A stretch of DNA of 64,000 nucleotides from Marinobacter daqiaonensis (GTDB lineage: Bacteria; Pseudomonadota; Gammaproteobacteria; Pseudomonadales; Oleiphilaceae), in NCBI RefSeq assembly GCF_900115285.1, contig NZ_FOYW01000001.1:1957272-2021271 (forward strand), written 5' to 3'. Numbering within the stretch: the first letter of the stretch is position 1; each line of letters starts with the position of its first letter. Below are positions 8,966-18,466 of the stretch, piece after piece. The notes below the pieces were generated by a model. The model saw only the letters and a list, made by a program, of their open reading frames with translations. It did no database searches and was not told where the DNA came from. Both the position numbers and the translations under genes were made by a program.

Positions 8966-9078
8966 GTTAAGGACCATGACAGACCCGCAATAACCTCCCG
9001 CCCGGGTAGCAGGATCGGCCAGCTAACGGGAGTTTCAGAGCAGGGGTTTTTGCCTGTACCCAAGCCCGTATGAGCCGA

Positions 9079-12000
9079 TCAAAGCCACTGGCGACGGGCC
9101 AGGACGTAATACAGCAGCGGCACCACCAGCAGCGTCAGGAGGGTGGACATGGCGAGACCGAAGATCAGTGAAATCGCCAGGCCATTGAATATCGGGTCAT
9201 TCAGAATGAACCAGGCCCCCACCATCGCCGAAACGGCGGTAAGGGCGATGGGTTTGACCCGTACCGCTCCCGCCAGCATGACGGCCTGGTCGAGGTCCAC
9301 GCCTTCAGACAGCAGCTGCCGGATAAAGACCACCAGCAGGATGGAATTGCGGACGATGATTCCGGCCAGGGCAATCATTCCGATCATGCTGGTGGCGGTA
9401 AACTCCCTGTCCAGCAGGGCGTGCCCTGGCATGATGCCTATCAGGGTGAGAGGAATCGGCGCCATTATCACCAGGGGCAGAAGATAGGAACGGAATTGGG
9501 CCACCAGCAACACGAAGATCATGAAGACACCCACGGAATATGCCAGGCCCATATCCCGGAAGGTCTCGTAGGTGATCTGCCACTCACCGTCCCATTTCAG
9601 GGAGCCCTGCTGGGGCAGATCCGGCTGACGGATGAAGAACTGCTCGGGGCCGTTCTCCCACTGGTCGAGGCGCTCCACCATCCGGAACATGCCGTATAGC
9701 GGCGAGTCCACATCCCCGGCCATGTCCGCGGTGACGTACGTGACCGGCAGGAGGTCCTTGTGGTACCGGGCTCCCATCCAGTCGGCCTCCCTGACCTCGG
9801 CGAAACTGCTGATCGGCACCAGTTCACCGCTGCCGCTGCGCAGTGACAGGGACAGCAGCCCGGATTTCTGGGCCTTGTCGCCCTCCTCCAGGATGACCCG
9901 GATCGGTACCGCGTATTTGGCACTGTCATCGTGGAGGTAACTGACGTTATCTCCTCCCAGCAACGTCGCCAGGGCTGACACCACCTGGGCCTGGGAAATC
10001 CCCAACCGGGCGGCCCGGTCGCGGTCCACCTCCACTTCCCAGCGCCGCGTCGGAGCCTCCAGGGTGGTGTCGATATCCACCAGACCCCCGACCCTGGCCA
10101 TTTCTGCGGCCAGATTGGTGGCAAGTTCCGCACGGTGGGCCTCATCAATGGCGTAAACCTCCGCCACCACAGGGGAGAGGACGGGCGGACCGGGGGGAAC
10201 CTCGACAATCTTGACAGCCGCGCCGTAGCGGTCTCCGATCTCCTTAAGAGGCGCTCGCAGAGCAAGCGCGATCTCATGGGACTGGCGGTCACGCTCGTCC
10301 TTGTCCGCCAGGTTTACCTGGATATCGCCATGGTAGGGCTCACCACGCCGATAATACTGACGTACCAGACCATTGAAGTTGATGGGTGAGGCGGTGCCGG
10401 CATAACTCTGCCAGTTGGCGACCTCGCCGACGGTTTCGAGGTGGGCGCCCATCTCCAGCAACACACGCTGGGTCTGCTCCATGGGTGTATGCTCGGGCAT
10501 ATCGACCACGACCTGAAGCTCCGACTTGTTATCAAATGGCAGCATCTTGAGGATAACGGCCAGAAACAGCGGCAGCGAAGCGGCAACCAGCGTGAGCCCG
10601 ATCACAACCACAGCCAGCAGGCTCCTTCGCCAGAAGTGCCCGCCCAGAAAGGGGCCAAGAACCGTGCGGAATATCCGCATCATCAGAGTGCTGACGCCTG
10701 CAGCGGAGTTACTGGCCTCTTCCGCCTCCCCGGCCTGCTGCCCCTTTTTATGACGTAGCAGGCGCAGTGCGAGCCAGGGCGCCACCACGAAGGCGACAAT
10801 CTGGGAGAACACCATGCCGGCAGAAGCGTTGATGGGAATCGGCTGCATGTACGGCCCCATGAGCCCGCTCACAAAAGCCATGGGTATCAGTGCCGCCATG
10901 ATGGTCAGACTCGCCATGATGGTTGGCGTGCCCACTTCGTCCACTGCCAGCGGAATGATTTCTCTCACCGATCGGCGTGAATTCTGGATGCGGCGGTTGA
11001 TGTTCTCGGTTATTACAATGCCGTCGTCAACCAAAATGCCGATGGAGAAGATCAGGGCAAAAAGCGAGACCCGGTTCAGGGTGAAACCCCAGGCCCAGGA
11101 AAAGACCAGGGTCAGCAGAAGCGTGATCAGTACGGCGGAGCCGACGATCAGTGCCTGACGCCAGCCCATGGCGGCCAGCACCAGCAATATGACGGACACG
11201 GTGGCCGACAGCAGGTCGGTAATCAACTGGCTGGCCTTGGCAGAAGCCGTCTTGCCATAGTCCCGGGTAACCACCACCTCCACGGTTTCCGGCAGGATCC
11301 AGCCCCGTAAAGTATCCAGGCGCGACTCTATGGCCGCGGCGATGTCGACCGCATTCTCACCGGATTTCTTTGCGATGGCGAGGGTAACCGCCGGGTAGAG
11401 TTCACCGGGCGCCCCGGCTCGCGTTTCCGCGTAAGCAGGCCCGAAGCCCATCATCACGCTCTGGTCGGCCACGGTTCCACCCCGGCTGATTTCGGCCACA
11501 TCCGCCAGGAAAACCGCGGCGCCATTCTCCATGCCCACCACCAGCCGGCGCACTGCTTCAACGGATTCAAGGGGAGTGCCCGCCTGGACCGGTATCGACA
11601 TGCCATCCTGGGTCACCCGCACTTCCTGGCTACTGGTGTTGGCTGCCTGCAGTGCTAGGCGAAGGTCTTCAACGGTCAGGCCGAACCCCTTGAGCAGGGC
11701 GGGATCGATGCGCACATCAACCCGGTCGGGAATCCCGCCCCGGGTGTAGATATCCCGGGTGCCGGGTATGCGTTTCAGTTCGACTTCGAGGGCGTGGGCC
11801 AGGCGCGTCAGCTCCTCGCCCCCATGACGGTTGTCGGGGTCGAAAAGCGTCAGGGTCATGATGGGCACGTCATCAATACCCCTGGGCTTGATCAGAGGTT
11901 CGGTAGCGCCCAGGTTCCGGGGCAGCCAGTCCCGGTTCGAGTAAATCTTGTTATAGAGCCGGACCAGGGCCTCCTGTCGCGGGATGCCCACTTCATACTC

Positions 12001-12309
12001 AACCGTAATGACAGCGCTGCCCTGGCGGGATACCGAGTAAACATGTTCTATTCCCCTGATCTCGCTCATCACCTGTTCAGCCGGAGTGGCAATAAGACTT
12101 TCCACCTCGCTGACACTGGCGCCGGGAAGGGCCACAAAGATGTCCGCCATGGTGACGTCGATCTGGGGCTCTTCCTCCTTCGGGGTAATGATGATGACCA
12201 GAATGCCCGCCAGCACGGCAAGCATCGCCAGCAAGGGCGTAAGTTTCGAGTCCTGGAATACCCGGGCTATCATGCCGGAGGGGCCGACCGGATTGTCTTC
12301 CTGGCTCAC
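9079..12309 (-). CDS. RND-family efflux permease (AcrB-like)
   Basis: Proton-driven inner-membrane pump subunit, 1076 residues, the normal length for the HAE1/AcrB group. The N-terminal transmembrane helix is followed by a large periplasmic loop (VALPGASVSEVESLIATPAEQV). The proton-relay Asp pair lies in TM4 (ILVDDGIVITEN, about residue 427). The repeated second half is present (DREFTATSMIGMIALAGIIVRNSILLVVF). Its start overlaps the adaptor gene by 4 nt. No outer-membrane channel gene is adjacent, so a TolC-type protein encoded elsewhere would complete the pump. The substrate is unknown. Confidence 0.92.
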   Translation of the reverse strand: MSQEDNPVGPSGMIARVFQDSKLTPLLAMLAVLAGILVIIITPKEEEPQIDVTMADIFVALPGASVSEVESLIATPAEQVMSEIRGIEHVYSVSRQGSAVITVEYEVGIPRQEALVRLYNKIYSNRDWLPRNLGATEPLIKPRGIDDVPIMTLTLFDPDNRHGGEELTRLAHALEVELKRIPGTRDIYTRGGIPDRVDVRIDPALLKGFGLTVEDLRLALQAANTSSQEVRVTQDGMSIPVQAGTPLESVEAVRRLVVGMENGAAVFLADVAEISRGGTVADQSVMMGFGPAYAETRAGAPGELYPAVTLAIAKKSGENAVDIAAAIESRLDTLRGWILPETVEVVVTRDYGKTASAKASQLITDLLSATVSVILLVLAAMGWRQALIVGSAVLITLLLTLVFSWAWGFTLNRVSLFALIFSIGILVDDGIVITENINRRIQNSRRSVREIIPLAVDEVGTPTIMASLTIMAALIPMAFVSGLMGPYMQPIPINASAGMVFSQIVAFVVAPWLALRLLRHKKGQQAGEAEEASNSAAGVSTLMMRIFRTVLGPFLGGHFWRRSLLAVVVIGLTLVAASLPLFLAVILKMLPFDNKSELQVVVDMPEHTPMEQTQRVLLEMGAHLETVGEVANWQSYAGTASPINFNGLVRQYYRRGEPYHGDIQVNLADKDERDRQSHEIALALRAPLKEIGDRYGAAVKIVEVPPGPPVLSPVVAEVYAIDEAHRAELATNLAAEMARVGGLVDIDTTLEAPTRRWEVEVDRDRAARLGISQAQVVSALATLLGGDNVSYLHDDSAKYAVPIRVILEEGDKAQKSGLLSLSLRSGSGELVPISSFAEVREADWMGARYHKDLLPVTYVTADMAGDVDSPLYGMFRMVERLDQWENGPEQFFIRQPDLPQQGSLKWDGEWQITYETFRDMGLAYSVGVFMIFVLLVAQFRSYLLPLVIMAPIPLTLIGIMPGHALLDREFTATSMIGMIALAGIIVRNSILLVVFIRQLLSEGVDLDQAVMLAGAVRVKPIALTAVSAMVGAWFILNDPIFNGLAISLIFGLAMSTLLTLLVVPLLYYVLARRQWL

Positions 12310-13388
12310 TCGTCGGCCTCCCGGGGATCGGCATGGTGGTCCCTGGCCGATCCGCCGCCCCCTTCCCCGGCCAGATCACCAGGATTGGTTACAACCTGCT
12401 CACCCTCGTCAAGCCCCGCCAGCACTTCGATCTGGCCATCACGCCGGACACCGGTGCGGATCTGCCGCAAACGGGGGCTGCCCTCCCGGTCGAGCACATA
12501 CACTGCGCGGAGCTCGCTACGTTGAATCAGACTACTGGCGGGTATCCACAGGGCCTCCCGCTCCGCGACCGGAGCCTCGACCTTGACCAGCATTCCCGGA
12601 TAGAGCGTTGCTTCGGGCTCCTCCAGGGCGAGCCGGAGCCGGAATGTGTGGGTGCGGGCGTCCGCATAGGGGTAGAAGGTCATCTCGCCGGTTCTGAGCA
12701 CCCGGCCATCACCGAGGGTGACCCTCGTGCGACGCTCGGCCCTGACCTTGTCCACGTACATCTGCGGCAACTCCACGACAATCCGAAGCTGTTCAAGGGA
12801 GAGGCCACTGAGCAACGGTTGCCCGGGACTGACAGACTCACCCACCTCCACGTGGCGCGCCGTGAGAATGCCAGTGTAGGGTGCGATCACCGTGGTGTAG
12901 TCCAGCTGTTCCTGAGCCTCTTCCACGGCGGCCCGGGCCCGTTCCAGCCGTGCCCTGGCTGCTGCAAGATTGTTCTGGGCCTGATCAAATTCCTGTCGCG
13001 ACACATAGCCCTGCTCATGCACTTCCTCGATCCTTCGGAACTGCTGCAGGGCATTCCTGTGATTGGCCTCCGCTTCCTGGAGGTTTCCCCTGGCCTGGTC
13101 GAGTCTCGCCTGTTGCTCGCTGTCTTCCAGCTTCACGATCAGTTCCCCCGCCTCCACCGAATCATCCACATCGTAGGGCAGGCGCTGCACCGTGCCGCTG
13201 GTCTGGGCGGAGACGGTGCTCTCCTGGACCGCTTCGATTACGCCATCGAGCCGGATGGTTTCACTGAGGGTTTCTCGGCGGACGGGCTCGGACTCCACAT
13301 CGGCCAGGGCAGCAACAGGAAAACCCAGAATCATCACCAGGAAGAGCGCGACAGGATAAGGCATTTTCAGGACCTTCATTGTTCGCAT
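12306..13388 (-). CDS. RND efflux periplasmic adaptor subunit
   Basis: Membrane-fusion protein bridging the permease to an outer-membrane channel, 360 residues. A signal peptide ends near residue 29 (AALA). The order is: barrel-sandwich half (VEAGELIVKLEDSEQQARLDQARG), a long coiled-coil hairpin (about 95-165, rich in A, E, R and Q), the second lipoyl half (TVIAPYTGILTARHVEVGESVSPGQPLLSG) and a beta-barrel with YPGMLVKVEAPVAER. There is no lipobox Cys at the cleavage site. First gene of the two-gene operon; its upstream region is shared divergently with mqo. Confidence 0.9.
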   Translation of the reverse strand: MRTMKVLKMPYPVALFLVMILGFPVAALADVESEPVRRETLSETIRLDGVIEAVQESTVSAQTSGTVQRLPYDVDDSVEAGELIVKLEDSEQQARLDQARGNLQEAEANHRNALQQFRRIEEVHEQGYVSRQEFDQAQNNLAAARARLERARAAVEEAQEQLDYTTVIAPYTGILTARHVEVGESVSPGQPLLSGLSLEQLRIVVELPQMYVDKVRAERRTRVTLGDGRVLRTGEMTFYPYADARTHTFRLRLALEEPEATLYPGMLVKVEAPVAEREALWIPASSLIQRSELRAVYVLDREGSPRLRQIRTGVRRDGQIEVLAGLDEGEQVVTNPGDLAGEGGGGSARDHHADPREADE

Positions 13389-13492
13389 AAGCTTATAACT
13401 TCATGCTATCACACACGGCAAAATTTTGAACCGCGCTCCTACTTTTGGCGGGTTCTCTCCTGCCTGCCATGACATTTTCCAACCTGCCAACC

Positions 13493-13615
13493 TTCACATC
13501 GTTTTTTACGAACATTCACTATCAATAAACCTGCTTTTTTCGACACCTCCCTTCGACTACCGTGGAAGCATCTTGCTGGGCACTATTTAAAGGGGGCAGA
13601 ACATGGCGATTCACC
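13493..13615 (+). repeat. Conserved promoter block, copy A (upstream of mqo)
   Basis: This AT-rich block, ending in the first codons of mqo, is homologous to 17154-17277 upstream of pntAA. Bases 13493-13559 align without gaps to 17154-17220 (48 of 67 identical by hand count), then GGGCACTA and ATGGCGA.TCACC match with only 1-2 nt shifts. TTCGAC occurs twice, 13 nt apart. It probably carries the mqo promoter and a regulator site. Confidence 0.6.
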
Positions 13616-15120
13616 ACACTGACATTCTGATGATTGGCGGCGGAATAATGAGCGTTACCCTCGCCTCCCTGATCGCCCGTCTGGACAGCTCACGGTCCAT
13701 TACCCTGGCCGAACAGTCCGGCCAGCTGGGCGAAGAGAGTTCCGATGCCTGGAACAACGCCGGCACCGGTCATGCCGGCTACTGTGAGCTCAATTATACG
13801 CCCCAGCAGGCGGACGGCTCCGTCGCAATCGACCGCGCCCTGGCGATCAACGAGCAGTTCGAGGTGTCACTGCAGTTCTGGAGTTCCCTCGTTGAGCGCA
13901 ACGACCTTTCCCAGGCTGACGGATTCATTCGCAATGTGCCTCACCTGAGCTGGGTTCAGGGCAAGGAAGCGTGCCAGTTTTTGCAGAAGCGGCAGGCGGC
14001 ACTTCAGTCCCATCCGCTGTTCGGAGCCATGGAGTTCACCAGCCGGCCCTCCACCCTCTCGGAATGGCTTCCGCTGATCATGGGACCACGATCATCCATC
14101 GTGCCCACGGCAGCCACCAGGGTTGCCCACGGCAGTGATGTGAATTTCGGATCGCTGACCCGGCAGCTTGGCCGCTCCCTGTCCCAGCGGGACAACACCG
14201 ACATTCGCCTGAAAACCCGCGTAACCGGCCTGACCCGCAAAGGGAAGACCTGGCTTGTCACGCTTGAAGACCTTGAGTCCGGACAAACCACGGAGCTGTC
14301 AGCCAACTTCGTCTTTGTTGGTGCCGGTGGCGCCGCTCTCCACCTCTTGCAGAAGGCCCGTGTGCCGGAGGCCAAAGGCTACGGGGGCTTCCCGGTTTCC
14401 GGTCTCTGGCTGGCCTGCGAGGACCAGAATCTTGCCTCGGCTCACCACGCCAAGGTCTACAGCCAGGCACCCGTGGGGGCCCCGCCCATGTCGGTTCCTC
14501 ACCTGGACACCCGATTCATTGATGGCAAACCCGCCCTGCTGTTTGGTCCCTTCGCCGGCTTCACCACCCGCTTCCTGAAATCCGGAAGCGTGCTCGACCT
14601 TGCGAAATCCATTCGGAGCCACAACCTGCGAAACCTGCTGGATGTCGCTGTCGGCAACTGGCCCCTGACACGCTATCTGATCAAGGAGGCGCTCAGCTCC
14701 AGGGATGCCCGCCTGGATCAGCTCCGTGGCTTCATGCCCGACCTGGAGCCCGAGAACTGGTATCTTCGCCCGGCGGGCCAGCGGGTCCAGATCATCAAAA
14801 CCGATGACCGCAAACGGGGCAAGCTGGAATTCGGCACCGAAGTCCTGACCACGGCCGACCGGTCGATGGCCGCTTTGCTCGGCGCCTCGCCCGGAGCGTC
14901 CACCTGCGTTTCCGCCATGCTTGACGTGATCGAGCGCTGCATGCCGGAACTGGTCACCGGCAAAGGTCTGGAAACACTCCAGACACTGATTCCAAGCTAT
15001 GGTCAGTCGCTGAAACACGATGGGATGCTGCTTGAGGACGTCCGCCGCTTCACGTCCTCCACCCTGGGACTGGCACCGACGGCCACCCAACGCGCCCCTG
15101 AACGAAGCATTTCCGCGTGA
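13603..15120 (+). CDS. mqo: Malate:quinone oxidoreductase
   Basis: Membrane-associated FAD enzyme that oxidises malate to oxaloacetate and reduces quinone, an NAD-independent route through the TCA cycle. 505 residues. The dinucleotide motif GGGIMSVTLA is at about 12-21. Mqo signatures are SSDAWNNAGTGHAGYCELNYTP, KEACQFL and the C-terminal GASPGASTCVSAML. The start at 13603 follows AAAGGGGGCAGAAC. Downstream after 53 nt is an orphan cysD on the same strand. Family assignment is firm. Confidence 0.95.
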   Translation: MAIHHTDILMIGGGIMSVTLASLIARLDSSRSITLAEQSGQLGEESSDAWNNAGTGHAGYCELNYTPQQADGSVAIDRALAINEQFEVSLQFWSSLVERNDLSQADGFIRNVPHLSWVQGKEACQFLQKRQAALQSHPLFGAMEFTSRPSTLSEWLPLIMGPRSSIVPTAATRVAHGSDVNFGSLTRQLGRSLSQRDNTDIRLKTRVTGLTRKGKTWLVTLEDLESGQTTELSANFVFVGAGGAALHLLQKARVPEAKGYGGFPVSGLWLACEDQNLASAHHAKVYSQAPVGAPPMSVPHLDTRFIDGKPALLFGPFAGFTTRFLKSGSVLDLAKSIRSHNLRNLLDVAVGNWPLTRYLIKEALSSRDARLDQLRGFMPDLEPENWYLRPAGQRVQIIKTDDRKRGKLEFGTEVLTTADRSMAALLGASPGASTCVSAMLDVIERCMPELVTGKGLETLQTLIPSYGQSLKHDGMLLEDVRRFTSSTLGLAPTATQRAPERSISA

Positions 15121-15173
15121 CCGCGAATGCTCTCTGGGGGAAAGCCGGCGATAACCACTGACCGGGAACGAGC

Positions 15174-16088
15174 GTGAATACGCATCTTGACCAGCTGGAG
15201 GCCGAAGCCATCCATATCATGCGGGAGGTTGTCGCCTGCTTCGACAACCCCTGCATGTTCTACTCCATCGGCAAGGACTCCACGGTGATGCTCCACCTGG
15301 CGCGCAAGGCCTTCTGGCCCGCGCCAGTTCCCTTTACCCTGCTGCATATCGACACCACCTGGGAATTCGCGGAAATGGGCCGCTTCCGGGACCGGCTCGC
15401 CCAGAAACACAACCTGAACCTGGAGGTGTGGGTCAACCGGGAGGCCCTTGCAAATGGCGTCCATCCCATCGAGTCAGGTTCCGTTATCTACAACGACCAG
15501 ATGAAAACGGAGGCACTGAAGCAGGCCCTGGCTCACTTTGGTTTTGATGCCGCTCTCGGGGGTGCAAGGCGGGACGAAGAGCGCTCAAGGGCCAAAGAGC
15601 GGATTTTCTCCGTAAGAAACAGCCAGCAACAGTGGGACCCGAAAAACCAGCGCCCCGAGCCGTGGAACATCTATAACACGAGAATCAACAAGGGCGAGTC
15701 TGTAAGGGTGTTCCCGTTGTCCAACTGGACCGAGCTGGATATATGGATGTACATCCTCAGGGAGCGGATCGAAATCGTTCCTCTCTATTACTCCTCACCC
15801 AGGCTATGCTGGCAGGACGATCAATCGGGTACGATTCTGGCGCTGGATGACGAGCGAATGCTCCCCTACCTCTCAGAGTCAGAAAAAGCGTCACTTTCCG
15901 AGCGCCAAATCCGTTTTCGCACCCTCGGGTGTTATCCCCAGACAGGCGCGGTCGAGAGCACGGCAAAAACCGCCGCCGCCATCGTTATCGAAATGATGGC
16001 GGCCCGCACGAGCGAACGGGATGGTCGGCTCCTGGACAAAGACCAGGCCTCATCCATGGAGCGAAAGAAACGACAGGGTTACTTCTAG
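15174..16088 (+). CDS. cysD: Sulfate adenylyltransferase small subunit CysD (orphan)
   Basis: PAPS-reductase-fold ATP sulfurylase subunit, 304 residues from a GTG at 15174 with a weak ribosome-binding site. Conserved elements: [18 protein letters not shown] (nucleotide loop), [59 protein letters not shown] and the C-terminal tail ERKKRQGYF. CysD normally works with the GTPase CysN, encoded directly downstream. Here an enoyl-CoA hydratase gene follows instead, and no cysN occurs in the window. It is either a second copy using CysN from elsewhere or a remnant of a moved sulfation module. The sequence itself shows no decay. Confidence 0.9.
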   Translation: MNTHLDQLEAEAIHIMREVVACFDNPCMFYSIGKDSTVMLHLARKAFWPAPVPFTLLHIDTTWEFAEMGRFRDRLAQKHNLNLEVWVNREALANGVHPIESGSVIYNDQMKTEALKQALAHFGFDAALGGARRDEERSRAKERIFSVRNSQQQWDPKNQRPEPWNIYNTRINKGESVRVFPLSNWTELDIWMYILRERIEIVPLYYSSPRLCWQDDQSGTILALDDERMLPYLSESEKASLSERQIRFRTLGCYPQTGAVESTAKTAAAIVIEMMAARTSERDGRLLDKDQASSMERKKRQGYF

Positions 16089-16198
16089 TCTTTTCTCCCC
16101 ACGTGACCAGGCATGCATCCTTCGTCATCTTCGTTCATATTAGGCACACCGTTTCAAATCGCTCTCGCACCGTCCAAAACAAAAAAGGAGAGTCCGAC

Positions 16199-16981
16199 GT
16201 GCATACCCCTGCTGTTCGCACCGAAGAGAAAGGCCATGTCTTTACCATCATCCTCGAGCGCCCCGACAGAAAAAATGCGGTAGACCGTAAGACCGCGGAG
16301 GAACTGCGGGCGGCTTTTGAACGTTTCGAGGCCGAGGACCGGTTCCGCGTCGCCGTGCTCTGGGGCGCAAACGGGATTTTCTGCTCCGGTGCGGACCTGA
16401 CCGCCATGGGTGACCCGGAAAGACGTAACAGCCTTGACCCCGAAGGAGCGGGTCCGGGTCCCATGGGCCCTACCCGCATGAGCCTGAGCAAGCCCGTGAT
16501 CGCCGCTGTCGCCGGTTATGCCGTGGCTGGGGGGCTGGAACTGTCTCTACTCTGCGACCTGCGGGTGGCGGAGGAATCCGCCGTCTTCGGTGTATTCTGC
16601 CGGCGCTGGGGCGTACCCCTGATCGATGGGGGCACGGTACGGCTGCCCCGGATCATCGGCCAGTCACGGGCCCTGGATATGATTCTGACCGGCCGACCGG
16701 TTGGTGCGGACGAGGCATTGCAGATTGGCCTGGCTAACCGTGTGGTTCCAGACGGCCAGAGCCGTGAAGCCGCCGAGGCATTGGCGGAGCAGATCGCGGA
16801 TTTTCCCCAGCAATGCATGCTGACGGATCGTGCCTCTGCCTATCGCCAGTGGGAGTTGCCGCTTTCGGAAGCTCTCCGCAATGAGGGCCGGAACGGCTAC
16901 CCCATTGTATTCAGGGAGGCCATTGCCGGAGCCGACCGCTTTGCCAGGGGCGCAGGGCGTCATGGCCAGTTCGAGCGTTGA
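16199..16981 (+). CDS. Enoyl-CoA hydratase/isomerase (crotonase) family protein
   Basis: 260 residues from the GTG at 16199, which has GGAG 8 nt upstream; longer in-frame starts run back into cysD. Crotonase features: ILERPDRKNAV, FCSGADLTAMGDPE (oxyanion hole region) and AVAGYAVAGGLELSLLCDLRVA. The first catalytic Glu of classical hydratases is not obvious in LSLLCDLRVAEESAVFG and I cannot say which crotonase reaction it performs. The 3' end abuts a transporter relic. No neighbouring beta-oxidation genes define its pathway. Confidence 0.87.
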   Translation: MHTPAVRTEEKGHVFTIILERPDRKNAVDRKTAEELRAAFERFEAEDRFRVAVLWGANGIFCSGADLTAMGDPERRNSLDPEGAGPGPMGPTRMSLSKPVIAAVAGYAVAGGLELSLLCDLRVAEESAVFGVFCRRWGVPLIDGGTVRLPRIIGQSRALDMILTGRPVGADEALQIGLANRVVPDGQSREAAEALAEQIADFPQQCMLTDRASAYRQWELPLSEALRNEGRNGYPIVFREAIAGADRFARGAGRHGQFER

Positions 16982-17149
16982 AGCACCCGAGCCAGGCCAG
17001 AGCGGAGTTTTCCAGTGCTTTCTTCCGCATCCTGTACTACACAGCCAATTTTCTGACGCTGATGTTGCTGAGCCAGCTGAAACGCTTCCTGCGGCTGGAG
17101 CTCTCACTGTCCTGGTGGGCCTATTCCTTCCCCATGGCCGCCCCACCTC
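16982..17149 (+). pseudogene. C-terminal relic of a SLAC1/TehA-type (TDT) transporter
   Basis: An open frame running on from the hydratase stop codon encodes FRILYYTANFLTLMLLSQLKRFL followed by LSLSWWAYSFPMAAP. This looks like the last two helices of TDT-family transporters, where a W-W/A-Y-(S/T)-F-P-L-A-A motif is characteristic. Only about 50 residues remain; the N-terminal eight helices are absent and the frame then enters the pnt leader without transporter character. I read it as the stump of a deleted gene. Confidence 0.5.
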
Positions 17150-17153
17150 CTCG

Positions 17154-17277
17154 TTCACATCGAATTTTCCGATGCTTACTTCTTATTAAATCTGTTTTTG
17201 GCGACAGCTCTATTCGACTAAGGTATGACCCCTTTTATTCGGGCACTACCGAAAAGGTCACGATATGGCGAGTCACC
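17154..17277 (+). repeat. Conserved promoter block, copy B (upstream of pntAA)
   Basis: Homologous to 13493-13615 upstream of mqo. It retains an ATGGCGAGTCACC that matches the mqo start region. That ATG opens an 11-codon leader frame (17265-17300) whose TGA overlaps the pntAA ATG, so it could act as a coupled leader peptide. The shared TTCGACTA and GGGCACTA elements are candidates for regulator or promoter contacts. Confidence 0.55.
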
Positions 17278-17296
17278 CAGAACGGAGCATACCCGC

Positions 17297-18466
17297 ATGA
17301 TGATTGGCATCCCCCGGGAGAAAGCGGCCGGTGAAAACCGCGTCGCGATCATACCCCCAGGCGTAACGCAACTGCTTGAGTCTGGCTACGAGGTGATCGT
17401 GGAGAGCGGCGCCGGCCTGGGCGCCCATTTCACGGACGAGGAATATCGTCATTGCGGTGCGATCATCGCCGACGATGCCGAATCCCTCTACCGGCAATCG
17501 CAGGTTATCCTCAAGGTCCTGGCGCCGGAACCGGACGAAGCCGCGCTGATCCAGCCGGAATCAACACTGATATGCCTGCTCAACCCCTGGTTCAACCGGC
17601 CGCTTCTGGAGCAACTGGCTGACCGGTCGGTGCAGGCTTTTTCGCTGGATCTTGTGCCACGCACCACCCGCGCGCAATCCATGGATGTTCTCAGTGCCAT
17701 GGCCGGAATCAGTGGTTACCGGGCGGTACTGAACGGCGCCATGGCCCTGCCACGGTATTTCCCCATGCTGATGACCGCCGCCGGCACCATTCATCCGGCC
17801 CGGGTTCTGGTCATCGGCGCCGGTGTGGCCGGCCTCATGGCCATTGCCACGGCCCGACGGCTGGGTGCCGTCGTGGAGGCCTACGACCTGCGCCCCGAGG
17901 TCAAGGAACAGGTAAACAGCCTGGGTGCGGACTTCATTGAGATCGAGGTTCCACCACCGACCGCCTCAGGCAGCGATGGTTATGCCAAAGCCCAGAATGC
18001 GGAGTTCTATGCCGCCCAGCGACAGCAGCTGGCTGAATGCGTGGCCCGTGCGGATCTTGTGGTTACCACCGCTGCCGTGCCGGGCAAACCGGCACCGAAA
18101 CTCATTGACCGGGACATGATCCACCGCATGAAAAGCGGCTCGGTCATTGTCGATCTCGCCGCTGACCGGGGCGGAAATGTCGAGGGTACCGTCCTGAACA
18201 GGAAGGTGGATCTGGACGGCGTAACCGTGGTCGGCCACGCCAACCACCCATCCCGAGTGCCCGTGCATGCCTCTCAGCTGCTCACCCGGAACATTACCGC
18301 TTTCCTGCTGAACATGACCCGCGAAGGGGCCCTTGATCCCGACCCTGAGGATGACATTGTCGCCGCCACGCGGGTCATTCACGAGGGCCGGATCCTGCAC
18401 GATCAGGAGCCTGCCGGGACCGTGAAAGCGGAAAAAACAGAAACGGATGTGGAGGTAAACGCCTGA
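17297..18466 (+). CDS. pntAA: NAD(P) transhydrogenase subunit alpha, part 1
   Basis: NAD(H)-binding domain I of the proton-translocating transhydrogenase, which makes NADPH from NADH using the proton gradient. 389 residues from ATG 17297 (MMIGIPREK), with GGAG 9 nt upstream. Family motifs: GENRVAIIPPGV, ESGAGLGAHFTDEEY, the Rossmann loop VIGAGVAGLMAIATARRLGA and AYDLRPEVKEQVNSLGADF. The membrane part is encoded by a separate gene (split alpha subunit). Its stop overlaps the next start by one base. An upstream block homologous to the mqo promoter may co-regulate it with malate oxidation. Confidence 0.95.
   Translation: MMIGIPREKAAGENRVAIIPPGVTQLLESGYEVIVESGAGLGAHFTDEEYRHCGAIIADDAESLYRQSQVILKVLAPEPDEAALIQPESTLICLLNPWFNRPLLEQLADRSVQAFSLDLVPRTTRAQSMDVLSAMAGISGYRAVLNGAMALPRYFPMLMTAAGTIHPARVLVIGAGVAGLMAIATARRLGAVVEAYDLRPEVKEQVNSLGADFIEIEVPPPTASGSDGYAKAQNAEFYAAQRQQLAECVARADLVVTTAAVPGKPAPKLIDRDMIHRMKSGSVIVDLAADRGGNVEGTVLNRKVDLDGVTVVGHANHPSRVPVHASQLLTRNITAFLLNMTREGALDPDPEDDIVAATRVIHEGRILHDQEPAGTVKAEKTETDVEVNA

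Noticed and set aside
13603..17297. mqo-cysD-hydratase segment as a composite transposon between direct repeats
   Set aside because: The flanking blocks are only about 72% identical, contain promoter-like sequence and no transposase; shared regulation or old duplication is simpler.
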